From NCBI GenBank assembly GCA_002171125.1, contig NHHK01000023.1, positions 3,027 through 38,795 of the forward strand: 35,769 nucleotides of DNA. Direction: 5' to 3'. The first letter of the stretch is position 1. Each line of letters starts with the position of its first letter. Position numbers and translations under genes: made by a program. The notes beneath the pieces were generated by a model that was not told where the DNA came from, did no database searches, and saw only the letters and a program-made list of their open reading frames with translations. This document shows positions 12,101 to 20,238 of this stretch, in pieces. This DNA comes from a bacterium TMED161 (GTDB lineage: Bacteria; Fidelibacterota; Marinisomatia; SCGC-AAA003-L08; D37C17).

Positions 12101-12671
12101 TATTCCAGACTTCTTTGATCAAAAACCTAGTTTTCAACAAGTCTCTCAAATTTATGATGTTAGTTCTATTAATATGGAAATAATTGAACCTTTAGATATC
12201 GCAATTGAAATTCCAACAAACTTATTAGATTTAAAATTTTGGAAATTTAAAATCTTTACTTTAAATGAAAATGGTGAATTAGAAAATGATATAACTACTA
12301 ATGCAGACAGAGGAGTTGTTTTAGCAAAAACAAACACTTTGGGTAAGTATGCATTGTTTTATAATCCTGATGCTGAATTCGAAATCCCTCAAGGTGTCGA
12401 ACTTGTTGGGAACTATCCGAATCCATTTAATCCCAGTACAAATATTTTTTACTATATTGAAAATGATTTTGAAAATGTCTCCATAAAAATTTTAGATCTT
12501 CTTGGTCGAGAAGTTAAAATCTTATATGAAGGTCAAAATATGTCTGGTTATTATGATATGATATGGGATGGAACAAATATTAATGGAGAGCAAGTTGGGT
12601 CAGGTATTTATTTCATTCAAGCGAATCTTGGAAAATCTCAAATATATAAGAAGGTTATGAAATTAAAATAA
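6105..12671 (+). CDS. Giant secreted multidomain protein (2188 aa): N-terminal PPC-like domain, PKD-like and cadherin-like repeats, C-terminal T9SS-like sorting domain
   Basis: Signal peptide; repeated D[AS]S.S.DPDGDDLVYYEW and NDAPQI..I..QETNEGESL / NDSPIAVSEYIETPEDSSLYIPL patterns; C-terminal GVELVGNYPNPFNPSTNIFYYI...ILDLLGREVK...GSGIYFIQANLG...KVMKLK. Confidence 0.9.
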   Translation: MIKNFKILVFTIYLFSFMYANTCDTAENYGLINSGTILSGNFSSDGDDYWISFTTTCEFQNILLSTCGSYAENTDDGIEYLDTILEVYKDSEIGENACDLFEPWSIDTGIPTGATWWNDDPDDTSELICSSSGQDLIGEDNHSVLLIPSQVEQESGNTLEPATYYVRISGYPGHSVGEWNLHLTGNATIELQINNQDLLLPHDPQDGAPGGFMDVVLDASASTCTEQISDYLWIDDFSNYGPFSNSTETVSMEYGLHQVTLIATDLQGNEYQDNILISITEPNIGPNANAGDDFFITVPHDGDISSSNVTVSLSGEQSSDDDDDVLSYSWNYIGGPDNIIINNSESSNPAFNTSNSFGSNDKQYQFELTAIDPYGLVDLDTVSVTVVSEQNLNPVASAPNLEITILHDGDPETFQSESFVLNASDSFDPDGDDLVYYEWQTILSGELQSISNSFIHTVESINYSTIDSVLGEHQYKLIVKDPYEAIDDTTFIVNVLPEPNSPPVVQFDPYQVVYFSCVPNEETDCSQVVSLNSYNTSYDPDEDPFTSTWYDDEWNLTSSLQTLNLGTSTFNLIATDSYNESDTLDFSIVISAPNSVPTAITLGTQEVFESTAELDSIDGIDSRFLFGSAVDEDHVDSDLGILWTLLNDDNEISILDSTSLTGEIISGDISNNNYPLILNFLLSVWDPLSCHPRNLYMFNDLNSNGSWDELEPWDPACPIGDDPMTYGLSSLELSIKNYNQAPNVNPLGNNDLQQFLNDTEWVIREDVDTLISFNYTDWANQGLFEDEDDCLFNPDTGCSITNPYSSDNFNIIINNGENYHTGYICNTNDLYYSTLLECDSLCDDCNPDLDMLVLEQNYSNETITVEFQIDDLNEINNLSDTLYIDMFIEPVNDVPLILSFDDEELIQNGVIEDTSFPLFIDDVTFYDVEGDLNLNGECDINECENILISAQESPNYSFSNNTITLTENFFGNLDLGIQLLDFGDTSNVFTFSIPVQGTNDDPNLIFGMDTLDFLNEDFDSTYINLYTIFEDVDGEELVFYLDDNANDLSIFDYQIIGNDLLLTSLDDINGEFILNFTVLDSNMIEQNYSLDEPITFIVNPVNDSPIAVSEYIETPEDSSLYIPLQGIDIDSDSLVFEIVQFPEHGIIGDVFPIDAYNANVLYTPEAGYRCGDKFEFIVKDLDENGDVLSISNIAEVNINVGDCNFPPQISVQFDINIFEDNTIYFIDSELSNSELPNNFYSLNNQSNFIINDEDSTSLSFVELWEGENYYIEDGYCASPTLTNDWQVDTTKACGLIPYYAVCDIEFLEQNTNYKDGTKYCACAASETCTASQYYLDTLAIRPVQDYDTYFDITTIANDGDISYNLSDSSFTRVYLSPINDAPQIGLISNQETNEGESLYLNFTYSSNLEDETNENSSFIIYDVDNDNTQISFDLQLNDIFFQTLEQDSLLVINLINPDYNVANTEVMVVLKDQEFLSDTAYFDLAVNQVDDPAIFQSIGVGDNQGEPLKFIEDTGALDFVSEIKIYYYDADWDPQINDNPDEYLYADSVFWDVSPINADQSNIQFYTSEDYPSETGINEDSQLYYSQPIILEYVSPNWNGYDGLYFINDETNDTLLLSVHVTEQNDPPNPFDIGNEPIFNTNVNSYEWSLNEIDLCLNDNLEQGQYDYEINECIISNFYKKYLYSCESTLVTYSTIEECNLNCIESNCIEFFDDMYFRLPYRRVPSNEEVLSDSLLFEWEEAYDIDLDQDFSQDPNNNLNLYYRLELVDNITQKVFVVAESIEENQISVDLSKPFFNYKSELNYYDSCGVFSRELSLSDTSRQFLDLSGSTEYSWRVGANNLWCDELNLDPSYITLGENAKTDFYIDLIPPKGSINILQDQMSPEFMNIYVTFDEQIDEWKSELFITYNSETTSHNFPVNNSDNIYGITELFPGLGAIEIDVESWDAVGNGTLSSVSIAYNEIIAEVGKSIFSPTETFMMRFNEYDIASDASILIKELNIPDFFDQKPSFQQVSQIYDVSSINMEIIEPLDIAIEIPTNLLDLKFWKFKIFTLNENGELENDITTNADRGVVLAKTNTLGKYALFYNPDAEFEIPQGVELVGNYPNPFNPSTNIFYYIENDFENVSIKILDLLGREVKILYEGQNMSGYYDMIWDGTNINGEQVGSGIYFIQANLGKSQIYKKVMKLK

Positions 12672-13804
12672 TGAGATTATATATATATATATTGTTATTA
12701 CTTTTCTTTTCATGTGATGAACTTGGAGAAGAATCTGGACCACTAGATTATAATGGATTGATTACAGAGGGGTGGAATAATTTTATACTAGGAGATTATG
12801 TTAAATCTCAGGAATTCTTCCTTGATGTTTTAGATATTGATCCTTCTTTGATTTCTTATTACTCTGAAGCATATTTGGGTTTAGGGTTCTCAACTTTATT
12901 TCAAGCAAAGAATATTACAGGAATTGACTCTGTCTCTTTTTCAAATAGATTCAATTTGCGGAGTCAATCAAAAGACTGGTTTTTTGAGGTGATTGATGAA
13001 GTTGATAGCTATGTTGGCCAAGAACCCTTTCGAGAAAATTTAATATTAGATCTTAATGCTGGATTAGCTTTTACTTATAGTTCATTATCTTTATATAATG
13101 AGTTTGACCCTTACATGTTAATTGGAACTACTGAAGAATTTGTTAATAATGCATTGAATTATTCTGAACTTGTAATTTCAAATGATCCAAATTACTTGTT
13201 TACATATAGCACAGAAGATATAAATTCAAATACTTTGCATCTACTAAGAGCTCAATTATTCCTAGAAATAGAAGATTACAATCAAGCATTACAAGAAATT
13301 CTAATGATAGATTCACAAAGTATAAATGTTACTTTTAAAGTAAATAGTAATTATGTTCAAAATTCTTATAAAATCTTTTTAAATGGAGGCTTTCAGGGTC
13401 AAGATAAGCATTTATTTGAGATGTCTTCAATTAGTAATGGTGTATTTGAAGTTGATAGGACTCTTACTCCATTATTGCCTTGCACAGATTTAGTTAATGA
13501 AACTTTTACTATTACCAATAATGAAATAGTAGAATGTATAAATTCATTTACTTCTAATATATATGAATATAGTTTTTCAATGCAGGTACCAAATTCAATT
13601 AATACTAATTTAGTAGACCAATCTTCATGTGAAACATTAAACTTAGAATGGGTTGAAGGTGTAGGATGTGTTGATTCATGGATGTATATTGAAGAACAAT
13701 TAGAAGAACAAGATTGTATTGATAATGAATATAGAAATTTATTAATTGAAAATTCTGATGCAATTATTGTTAATGCTTGCTTTGGTACATGTCTAGAATG
13801 TTAA
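12671..13804 (+). CDS. Predicted lipoprotein with TPR-like helical region and Cys-rich C-terminus
   Basis: MRLYIYILLLLFFSCDELG lipobox (FFSC); TPR-like segment (YSEAYLGLGFSTLFQ, LLRAQLFLEIEDYNQALQEIL); start overlaps upstream stop (TAATG). Confidence 0.8.
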   Translation: MRLYIYILLLLFFSCDELGEESGPLDYNGLITEGWNNFILGDYVKSQEFFLDVLDIDPSLISYYSEAYLGLGFSTLFQAKNITGIDSVSFSNRFNLRSQSKDWFFEVIDEVDSYVGQEPFRENLILDLNAGLAFTYSSLSLYNEFDPYMLIGTTEEFVNNALNYSELVISNDPNYLFTYSTEDINSNTLHLLRAQLFLEIEDYNQALQEILMIDSQSINVTFKVNSNYVQNSYKIFLNGGFQGQDKHLFEMSSISNGVFEVDRTLTPLLPCTDLVNETFTITNNEIVECINSFTSNIYEYSFSMQVPNSINTNLVDQSSCETLNLEWVEGVGCVDSWMYIEEQLEEQDCIDNEYRNLLIENSDAIIVNACFGTCLEC

Positions 13805-13887
13805 GAATTTTTAAAACATACTGTTACAGATAAATTATCAATTTAAGTTATTGAATATATTAATTTATAGATATTATGAGGAGAAAA

Positions 13888-15168
13888 ATGGTTAATTATA
13901 TAGTCCTGAGTTTATTATTAGCTTTGTCTATTTGTTCTGATACAGATGTCGTTGAATTACCTATAGGATTTACGCCCGAGGAATGGGATAATAGACACTT
14001 AATCGATGAAATGGGATATAGAACAGATCCACCACAAGCACCTGTTAGAAATATTGCAGAATATGAACCTATGCAGGGTGTCCTTATAAGGTACCCTTTT
14101 GGTATATCAACGTCCTTGATTAGGGAAATGGCTGAGGATGTAGTTGTTTATTGTTTAGTATCATCTAATCAACAAAACTCTGCTTATAATTCCATGAATA
14201 ACGCAGGTGTGAATATGAATAATGTTGAATTTATTGTTGGTTCAACAGATTCTTATTGGACTCGTGATTATGGACCATGGTGGGTAGTTGATGGGAATGG
14301 TGATATAGGTATCGTAGATTTTACTTATAATCGACCTCGTCCAAATGATAATGCTGCTCCATATAAAGTCTCACAACATTTAGATGTTCCATATTTTTCA
14401 TCGGATGTTGTTTCTACTGGTGGTAATTATATGACTGATGGAAATGGTATTGCTGCTGCAACTCAAATAGCATATACAGAAAATAGTCAATGTGGTACTA
14501 ATGACCAATCAAGTGTTCCCCTTTCTCCATGTGCTTATGTTGATAATATTATGTACGATTATTATGGAATTGATACATATCATGTAGTCGCTGATCCGAA
14601 CGATGAATATATTGACCATATTGATTGCTGGGGTAAATATTTATCTTCTTCTAGAATGTTAATTAGAGAAGTACCCACATCTCATCCTCAATATAATGAT
14701 ATAGAAGAAGTCGCAAATTATTTTGAAAATACACTTACAGCTTCTGGATCTGCATGGGAAGTCTTTCGAGTTTATACTCCCAATGATCAACCATATACAA
14801 ATTCTTTGATATTGAACGATAAAGTATTCGTTCCAATTATGAATAGTCAATGGGATGATGATGCATTAGAGGTTTATCAGGCAGCTATGCCTGACCATGA
14901 AATTATTGGCTTTACTGGTTCATGGCAATCTACAGATGCACTTCATTGTAGGGTTAAGGGTATACCAGATTTAAATTATACATCCTATGCTGATGGAGAT
15001 GTAAATATGGATGAGTCAATTGATGTCTTAGATGTAGTACTTTTAGTTAATTTTGTTTTAGGTGCAGTTGAAGCATCTAGCACTCAAATCCAAATTGGGG
15101 ACTCCAATGATGATGGTATCTTAAATATTTTAGATGTCATCTCTTTAGTAAATCAAATAACAGGATAA
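13888..15168 (+). CDS. Secreted peptidylarginine deiminase / agmatine deiminase-fold enzyme with C-terminal dockerin type I domain
   Basis: AEYEPMQGVLIRYPFG, DSYWTRDYGPWWVVDGNGDIGIVDFTYNRPRPNDN, STGGNYMTDGNG, IDHIDCWGKYL, YTNSLILNDKVFVPIMN, DALHCRV (candidate catalytic Cys); C-terminal DGDVNMDESIDVLDVVLLVNFVLG...GDSNDDGILNILDVISLVNQI dockerin pair. Start moved from 13876 to 13888 because aggag lies just upstream of the second ATG. Confidence 0.88.
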   Translation: MVNYIVLSLLLALSICSDTDVVELPIGFTPEEWDNRHLIDEMGYRTDPPQAPVRNIAEYEPMQGVLIRYPFGISTSLIREMAEDVVVYCLVSSNQQNSAYNSMNNAGVNMNNVEFIVGSTDSYWTRDYGPWWVVDGNGDIGIVDFTYNRPRPNDNAAPYKVSQHLDVPYFSSDVVSTGGNYMTDGNGIAAATQIAYTENSQCGTNDQSSVPLSPCAYVDNIMYDYYGIDTYHVVADPNDEYIDHIDCWGKYLSSSRMLIREVPTSHPQYNDIEEVANYFENTLTASGSAWEVFRVYTPNDQPYTNSLILNDKVFVPIMNSQWDDDALEVYQAAMPDHEIIGFTGSWQSTDALHCRVKGIPDLNYTSYADGDVNMDESIDVLDVVLLVNFVLGAVEASSTQIQIGDSNDDGILNILDVISLVNQITG

Positions 15169-15172
15169 TAAA

Positions 15173-17374
15173 ATGATATTAAGATTAATATATATAAGTA
15201 TTATAAGTTTTTCGTTCTCAAATGAAATTTATCAGCAAATTAGAGTAGACAATGTATCTGATGATGATATTTCTCTCTTTCAGTATAGTGGTATAGAGTT
15301 TGATCATGCTGATTATATAAAAGGTGATTATATTGAATTTGCAATTTCGACTAAAGATTTATCTATTTTAAATAATTTAGGTTATGAATACCTTGTAATG
15401 CACAATGATCTTCAAAGACATTATGAGAGTAGATTGACATCAAACTATACAAGAGAATTTGGCCTTGGGTCAATGGGTGGTTACTACACTCTTGATGAGG
15501 CTATTCAACGATTAGATGATATCCACGATGAATACCCTCAATTTGTTTCTCAAAAATTTTCTTTAGGGCAAACTTTTGAAGGACGAGATATATGGGCGAT
15601 TAAAATTAGTAATAATCCAAATTTAGATGAAGATGAGCCTGAAGTTCTATTCACCGGCATGCATCATTCAAGAGAGCCGATGAGTTTTATGAATTTATAT
15701 TATTATATATATTGGCTTCTTGAAAATTATGATATAAATGATGAGGCTAGAAATATAATTGATAATCGTGAGTTGTGGTTTGTACCAATTATAAATCCTG
15801 ATGGTTATGAATATAATCGCTCTATTGCGCCTAATGGTGGTGGTATGCAGAGAAAAAATATGCGTGAAACATGTAATGGGTCAGCTGATGGAATTGATCC
15901 AAATAGAAATTATGGCTATATGTGGGGATTGGATGATCAAGGCTCTAGCTCTAATCCATGTAGCGAAACTTATAGAGGAACAAGTGCATTCTCAGAATCA
16001 GAAACACAAGCTGTAAAAAACTTTGTTGAACAAAGAGATTTTAAGATTGCAATGAATTACCATAGTTATAGTAATCTGTTGATATATCCTTTTGGATATT
16101 CGTATGAAAATAATATGGATGAAGATGATTTAAGTACATTTATTGAATATGCTCAAGATATGACCCAATACAATAATTATGTATGGGGAACTGGACCAGA
16201 TATATTGTATCCTGTAAATGGTGAGGCGTGTGATTGGATGTATGGCGAACATGGTATTTTTGCATATACTCCTGAGGTAGGTAATTCAAGTGATGGATTT
16301 TGGCCGCCTACAAATAGAATTGTCCCACTTGCTGAAGAAAATTTATATCCAAATATTAGAACTGCTCTTTATGCTGGTGCTTTAGTTTCATCAATTGTAA
16401 ACGTTGAGGCTGGTCCATATACCTCTGATGATTCTTATTCAATAGACATATCATTAGCTAATACTGGCTTATCATCAACAAATGGTAATATTAATTTAGA
16501 ATTTTTAGCTACTCCAGGTATTGATTTCTTGGATCCCAATATTGAAATTTCAGATCTTGATCCTAGGTCATTTATCAATTTAGATGGTATTAATGAATTT
16601 TCTATATCTCCATTTGTCCCTTCAGGCTCCGAAATGGAGATAACTTTAGTTATGACATTACCTGATGGCTCACAATCGACATCTACAACCAGTCTTATAG
16701 TTGGAGTACCTGAACCAGTAATTGTATACGATTTTGAAAATAACCAAGATCTAAGTGAATGGAATTTATCAGGGAATTCAGATTGGTATAGTACTTCAGA
16801 TATTTCTAATTCTGGATTTAGCTCATTTCGATCAGGTGCTATTGGAGACAATCAAGAGTCTTCAGCATCATTAACACTACTTGCAACTACACTGAGTACT
16901 CTAGAGTTTTCATATAGAGTATCATCAGAATACAGTCCCTCTGGAAGTAACTTTTATGATGGATTAACTTTCTCTATAAATGGTCAACAAATTGGTCAAT
17001 ATCAACCTGACGCTAATGGGCAAAGTCCTTGGATAAATTATAGTACCTCTTTAAATCCAGGAGAATATACATTGTCTTGGACATATAGCAAAGATGGTGG
17101 TGGTGGATCAACAGATTGTACTAATACAAATTGTGACGATGCAGCTTTCATTGATAGTTTTATTTTGTATTCATATGTTGAATCTGAGCCAATACTCTCA
17201 GGTGATTTAAATTTTGATGCCAATGTTGATGTTTTAGATATTGTTCTTTTAGTTAACTTTGTACTTGAAAGTACTAGTCCTTCAGATTTAGAGTTTCAGG
17301 CAGGAGATGTCAATTCTGATGATATCCTTAATATCTTAGATATTGTACAGGTTGTCAATATTATTTTATCGTAA
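15173..17374 (+). CDS. Secreted M14 zinc carboxypeptidase with C-terminal dockerin type I domain
   Basis: GMHHSREPMS (HxxE zinc motif), IINPDGYEYNRS, DPNRNYGYMWG, AMNYHSYSNLLIYPFGY (third Zn ligand), YTPEVGNSSDGFWPP (catalytic Glu); C-terminal SGDLNFDANVDVLDIVLLVNFVLE...AGDVNSDDILNILDIVQVVNII. Confidence 0.93.
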   Translation: MILRLIYISIISFSFSNEIYQQIRVDNVSDDDISLFQYSGIEFDHADYIKGDYIEFAISTKDLSILNNLGYEYLVMHNDLQRHYESRLTSNYTREFGLGSMGGYYTLDEAIQRLDDIHDEYPQFVSQKFSLGQTFEGRDIWAIKISNNPNLDEDEPEVLFTGMHHSREPMSFMNLYYYIYWLLENYDINDEARNIIDNRELWFVPIINPDGYEYNRSIAPNGGGMQRKNMRETCNGSADGIDPNRNYGYMWGLDDQGSSSNPCSETYRGTSAFSESETQAVKNFVEQRDFKIAMNYHSYSNLLIYPFGYSYENNMDEDDLSTFIEYAQDMTQYNNYVWGTGPDILYPVNGEACDWMYGEHGIFAYTPEVGNSSDGFWPPTNRIVPLAEENLYPNIRTALYAGALVSSIVNVEAGPYTSDDSYSIDISLANTGLSSTNGNINLEFLATPGIDFLDPNIEISDLDPRSFINLDGINEFSISPFVPSGSEMEITLVMTLPDGSQSTSTTSLIVGVPEPVIVYDFENNQDLSEWNLSGNSDWYSTSDISNSGFSSFRSGAIGDNQESSASLTLLATTLSTLEFSYRVSSEYSPSGSNFYDGLTFSINGQQIGQYQPDANGQSPWINYSTSLNPGEYTLSWTYSKDGGGGSTDCTNTNCDDAAFIDSFILYSYVESEPILSGDLNFDANVDVLDIVLLVNFVLESTSPSDLEFQAGDVNSDDILNILDIVQVVNIILS

Positions 17375-17380
17375 AGATAT

Positions 17381-17986
17381 TTAGTTTATAGAGTCAAATA
17401 TCAGAGAAATATTTCCACTCTGATTTGTTTCATTGTAGTAATCGTATACCCAAAACTTATAATATTTTTCACCATTTCTCGTTCTTACAATGAACTTATT
17501 GTTTGAAATATTCATAGTGTAGTTATTTAAAGTATCAATTACAGCCCATGTTTCTAATACAGGATTAGTTGATCCTTCTGAGAAAGTATGTGTAGTAAGA
17601 TTATAAAAAGTTTCAACAAGGGTATCCTGTTTAAAAATATAACTACTAACATTTTCATTAAAATTATTAAAATTTGTCGCATTCCATGTTAACGAAGAAT
17701 CAATGTATGCGCCAGCATTCCCAATTCCTGAAGGACCACTATTTGTTTTAATATGATTCCTTTGGAATGCGATATCCCAAGATAGATTATCACTAGGGTC
17801 TCCAATAAAAAATATTATTTCTTGGAGTGTGCTATCTGTAAAACGAAAATATTTCCAATTTGAATAACTTGTAGCATTGATTTGTTCTTCATTTCCAATA
17901 GGAGTTGTATTAGAATTAATAATATTTTCATCAGTACTACATGACATTGCAATGAAAAAAAGTAATATACTTAGAGTTCTATTCAT
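17381..17986 (-). CDS. HmuY-like haem-binding lipoprotein
   Basis: Lipobox AMSC; WKYFRFTDS, LSWDIAFQRNHIKTNSGPSGIGNAGAY, KFIVRTRNGEKYYKFWVYDYYNETNQSGNISLIF match the HmuY family pattern; start overlaps the end of the adjacent TonB-dependent receptor. Confidence 0.8.
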   Translation of the reverse strand: MNRTLSILLFFIAMSCSTDENIINSNTTPIGNEEQINATSYSNWKYFRFTDSTLQEIIFFIGDPSDNLSWDIAFQRNHIKTNSGPSGIGNAGAYIDSSLTWNATNFNNFNENVSSYIFKQDTLVETFYNLTTHTFSEGSTNPVLETWAVIDTLNNYTMNISNNKFIVRTRNGEKYYKFWVYDYYNETNQSGNISLIFDSIN

Positions 17987-20231
17987 TTTTATTTTTGTAT
18001 AAACTAAAATTTAGACTAATGTAAAATCTTCTTCCAGGGTCATAGCTTGCTAAAAAATCAGGGGCTGAAGGATTTTCATCAATATAGTCAAAAAGATTTT
18101 TCACTCCAAATTTAATATAATTTTTAGAATTAAAACTTTTAAAATAGGATAGATTTACAATATAGTATTGGGGTAGTATTATTTCTGTTCGCTGGTTGTT
18201 TGCATCTTCAAGGCTCACATCAATGGTTTTATTGCTATTGTATTTAGTTGAAAAAATTATTCTTGATAACTCATTTATTTTATATTTGAATTCTAGATTT
18301 ACGGAATGCTTACTTATTCCATCTTGAATGTCATCATACTCACTATTTGAGTCTGTGTAAGAGTAAGTTGATCTAAACTCTGTTTTATCTGTTGGGAAAA
18401 ATAAAATATTTAAATGTAAGCCATATAGATTTACATTTTTATAATTATGATATCGATATACTATAGTCGGATCTGAATCACTAAACTCTTCGAATCTATT
18501 TGCAATCATGTTAGTGACATTATTGAAATAGAATTCTAAAGAGTTGCTTCTTCTTTTTAAGGATTCTATTGAAAAGCTATAATATGAAGAGGTAGATGGC
18601 TTAAGTTGATCATTACCGATTATCGGAAATCCTGCATGATCACCAAAACTATAATAAAGTTCTTTTAAAGAGGGCGATCTATAGCTTTTACTGTAGTTAA
18701 GTCTGTAAATATAATTTCTTATGGAGTTTTTTAATGAAAAAGAAGGTGAGAGTTTAAAATTATCTTTTGAATTATGATTTATTCTGATACCAAAATCAAT
18801 TTCAGGAAAATTTCTAGATTTATAGTTATCTAAAATAAAAAAAGATATATCTTTACTAGATTTACTTTTATCTACATCAAAAATAGATCTTATTTGCAAT
18901 GAATCATTATTTGAATAAATATTATAACTAGAATAAGATTGGTTTAAATACTCAATTCCTGTAAGGATAGAATGATTATTATAAACCGAATTATATATTA
19001 CTGAAGTATTATTAGTTTTTGGTTTACTCCATAGTATTGTTTTTCCATTAAATTCTGGATTTACATTTGTCTGTGAAGGCTGTGAAGAATAATAATAAGG
19101 GAAGTAAAATGATTTTCTGTGATTTTCAATCTGATGCGATAGTGAGACTGATGATTTAGAATTAATTATTTTAGAATATTCTAGGGATAAAACTTCTTGA
19201 TGGAATTTTGGTAATTCAGAATGAAGATAAGTATTTGTTTGCCATGCTTCATACTTTTTTATGTGCTTTCGATATTTTTTATAGTAGAGTTTAAAAAATG
19301 ATGATTCGTTAAAAGTGTATTTTATATTATTTTCTAAATTTAAAGATTGAAACTTTTCCTGTGTTTTAGTGATAGGTAATTGGTTTTCATATTGAGAAGA
19401 GTCACTTTCTGTAAGATCATATCCTTTTGAACTTTTATAAACCAAGTTTAAAGAATAGGTTAATGATTTTTTATTAAATCCTGTATTTATTGCGTTTGAA
19501 ACTTGTTTTGGAGAATCATAGAATGAATTATAGCTTAACCACATAGGACTATTTGTATTTTTAGTAATTATATTAACGACTCCTCCCATAGCTCCTGAGC
19601 CATATACTGTTGATAATCCACCTCTAACAATTTCAATTCTATCAATATTATTTACATTAAAGCTTGAGAAGTCTATATTGCCTGCGAACTCTGATGTAAT
19701 TTTTCTGCCATCAACTAAAAACATTATATATTTACTATTTAATCCCTGAATTTTAATATTTTGCATTCCATGATTATCATTAACTGCTTGTATATTTGGC
19801 ATAGCAAACTCAATTAGCTCTTCAACATTTGAATAGGTTGTTTCTTTGATTTCGTTTTCATTTATTATATGAATGAGAATAGGCGAATCTTTAATTTTAG
19901 TTTCTTTACGCCTTGATGTTATAACTATTTCATCATTGGTTAAAATTTTTTGCTCTAAAACTATAATCTTTAAATCTTTAGTTCTTGAATCTAGGTTTAT
20001 AGTTTTATTTTTATAAGAAATATGTTTGAAAGTAATATCTTGTGGCCCAACAGTATCCACAGAAATCATGAAATATCCTTCTTTATTTGTCCTTGTAAAG
20101 TTTCCGTCTTTAGATTCTATTGTTACGTTAGCAATTGGATCATTTTTATTGTCAAGGACGGTACCGCTTATAATAATAAATTCATTAGCGTAAAAAAGAT
20201 TAAAGATTAATATAATAAAAAAAATATGCAT
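17979..20231 (-). CDS. TonB-dependent outer membrane receptor (HmuR-like, predicted haem/haemoprotein uptake)
   Basis: CarboxypepD-regulatory-like N-domain (ISGTVLDNKNDPIANVTIESKDG), plug IKIQGLNSKYIMFLVDGRKI...IDRIEIVRGGLSTVYGSGAMGGVVNIITK, C-terminal beta-barrel; partner HmuY-like gene downstream. Confidence 0.88.
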   Translation of the reverse strand: MHIFFIILIFNLFYANEFIIISGTVLDNKNDPIANVTIESKDGNFTRTNKEGYFMISVDTVGPQDITFKHISYKNKTINLDSRTKDLKIIVLEQKILTNDEIVITSRRKETKIKDSPILIHIINENEIKETTYSNVEELIEFAMPNIQAVNDNHGMQNIKIQGLNSKYIMFLVDGRKITSEFAGNIDFSSFNVNNIDRIEIVRGGLSTVYGSGAMGGVVNIITKNTNSPMWLSYNSFYDSPKQVSNAINTGFNKKSLTYSLNLVYKSSKGYDLTESDSSQYENQLPITKTQEKFQSLNLENNIKYTFNESSFFKLYYKKYRKHIKKYEAWQTNTYLHSELPKFHQEVLSLEYSKIINSKSSVSLSHQIENHRKSFYFPYYYSSQPSQTNVNPEFNGKTILWSKPKTNNTSVIYNSVYNNHSILTGIEYLNQSYSSYNIYSNNDSLQIRSIFDVDKSKSSKDISFFILDNYKSRNFPEIDFGIRINHNSKDNFKLSPSFSLKNSIRNYIYRLNYSKSYRSPSLKELYYSFGDHAGFPIIGNDQLKPSTSSYYSFSIESLKRRSNSLEFYFNNVTNMIANRFEEFSDSDPTIVYRYHNYKNVNLYGLHLNILFFPTDKTEFRSTYSYTDSNSEYDDIQDGISKHSVNLEFKYKINELSRIIFSTKYNSNKTIDVSLEDANNQRTEIILPQYYIVNLSYFKSFNSKNYIKFGVKNLFDYIDENPSAPDFLASYDPGRRFYISLNFSLYKNKNE

Positions 20232-20238
20232 TTATAAA

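Noticed and set aside
16435-16851. 138-aa minus-strand ORF within M14 gene
   Set aside because: Antisense shadow of a clear coding region, no supporting motifs
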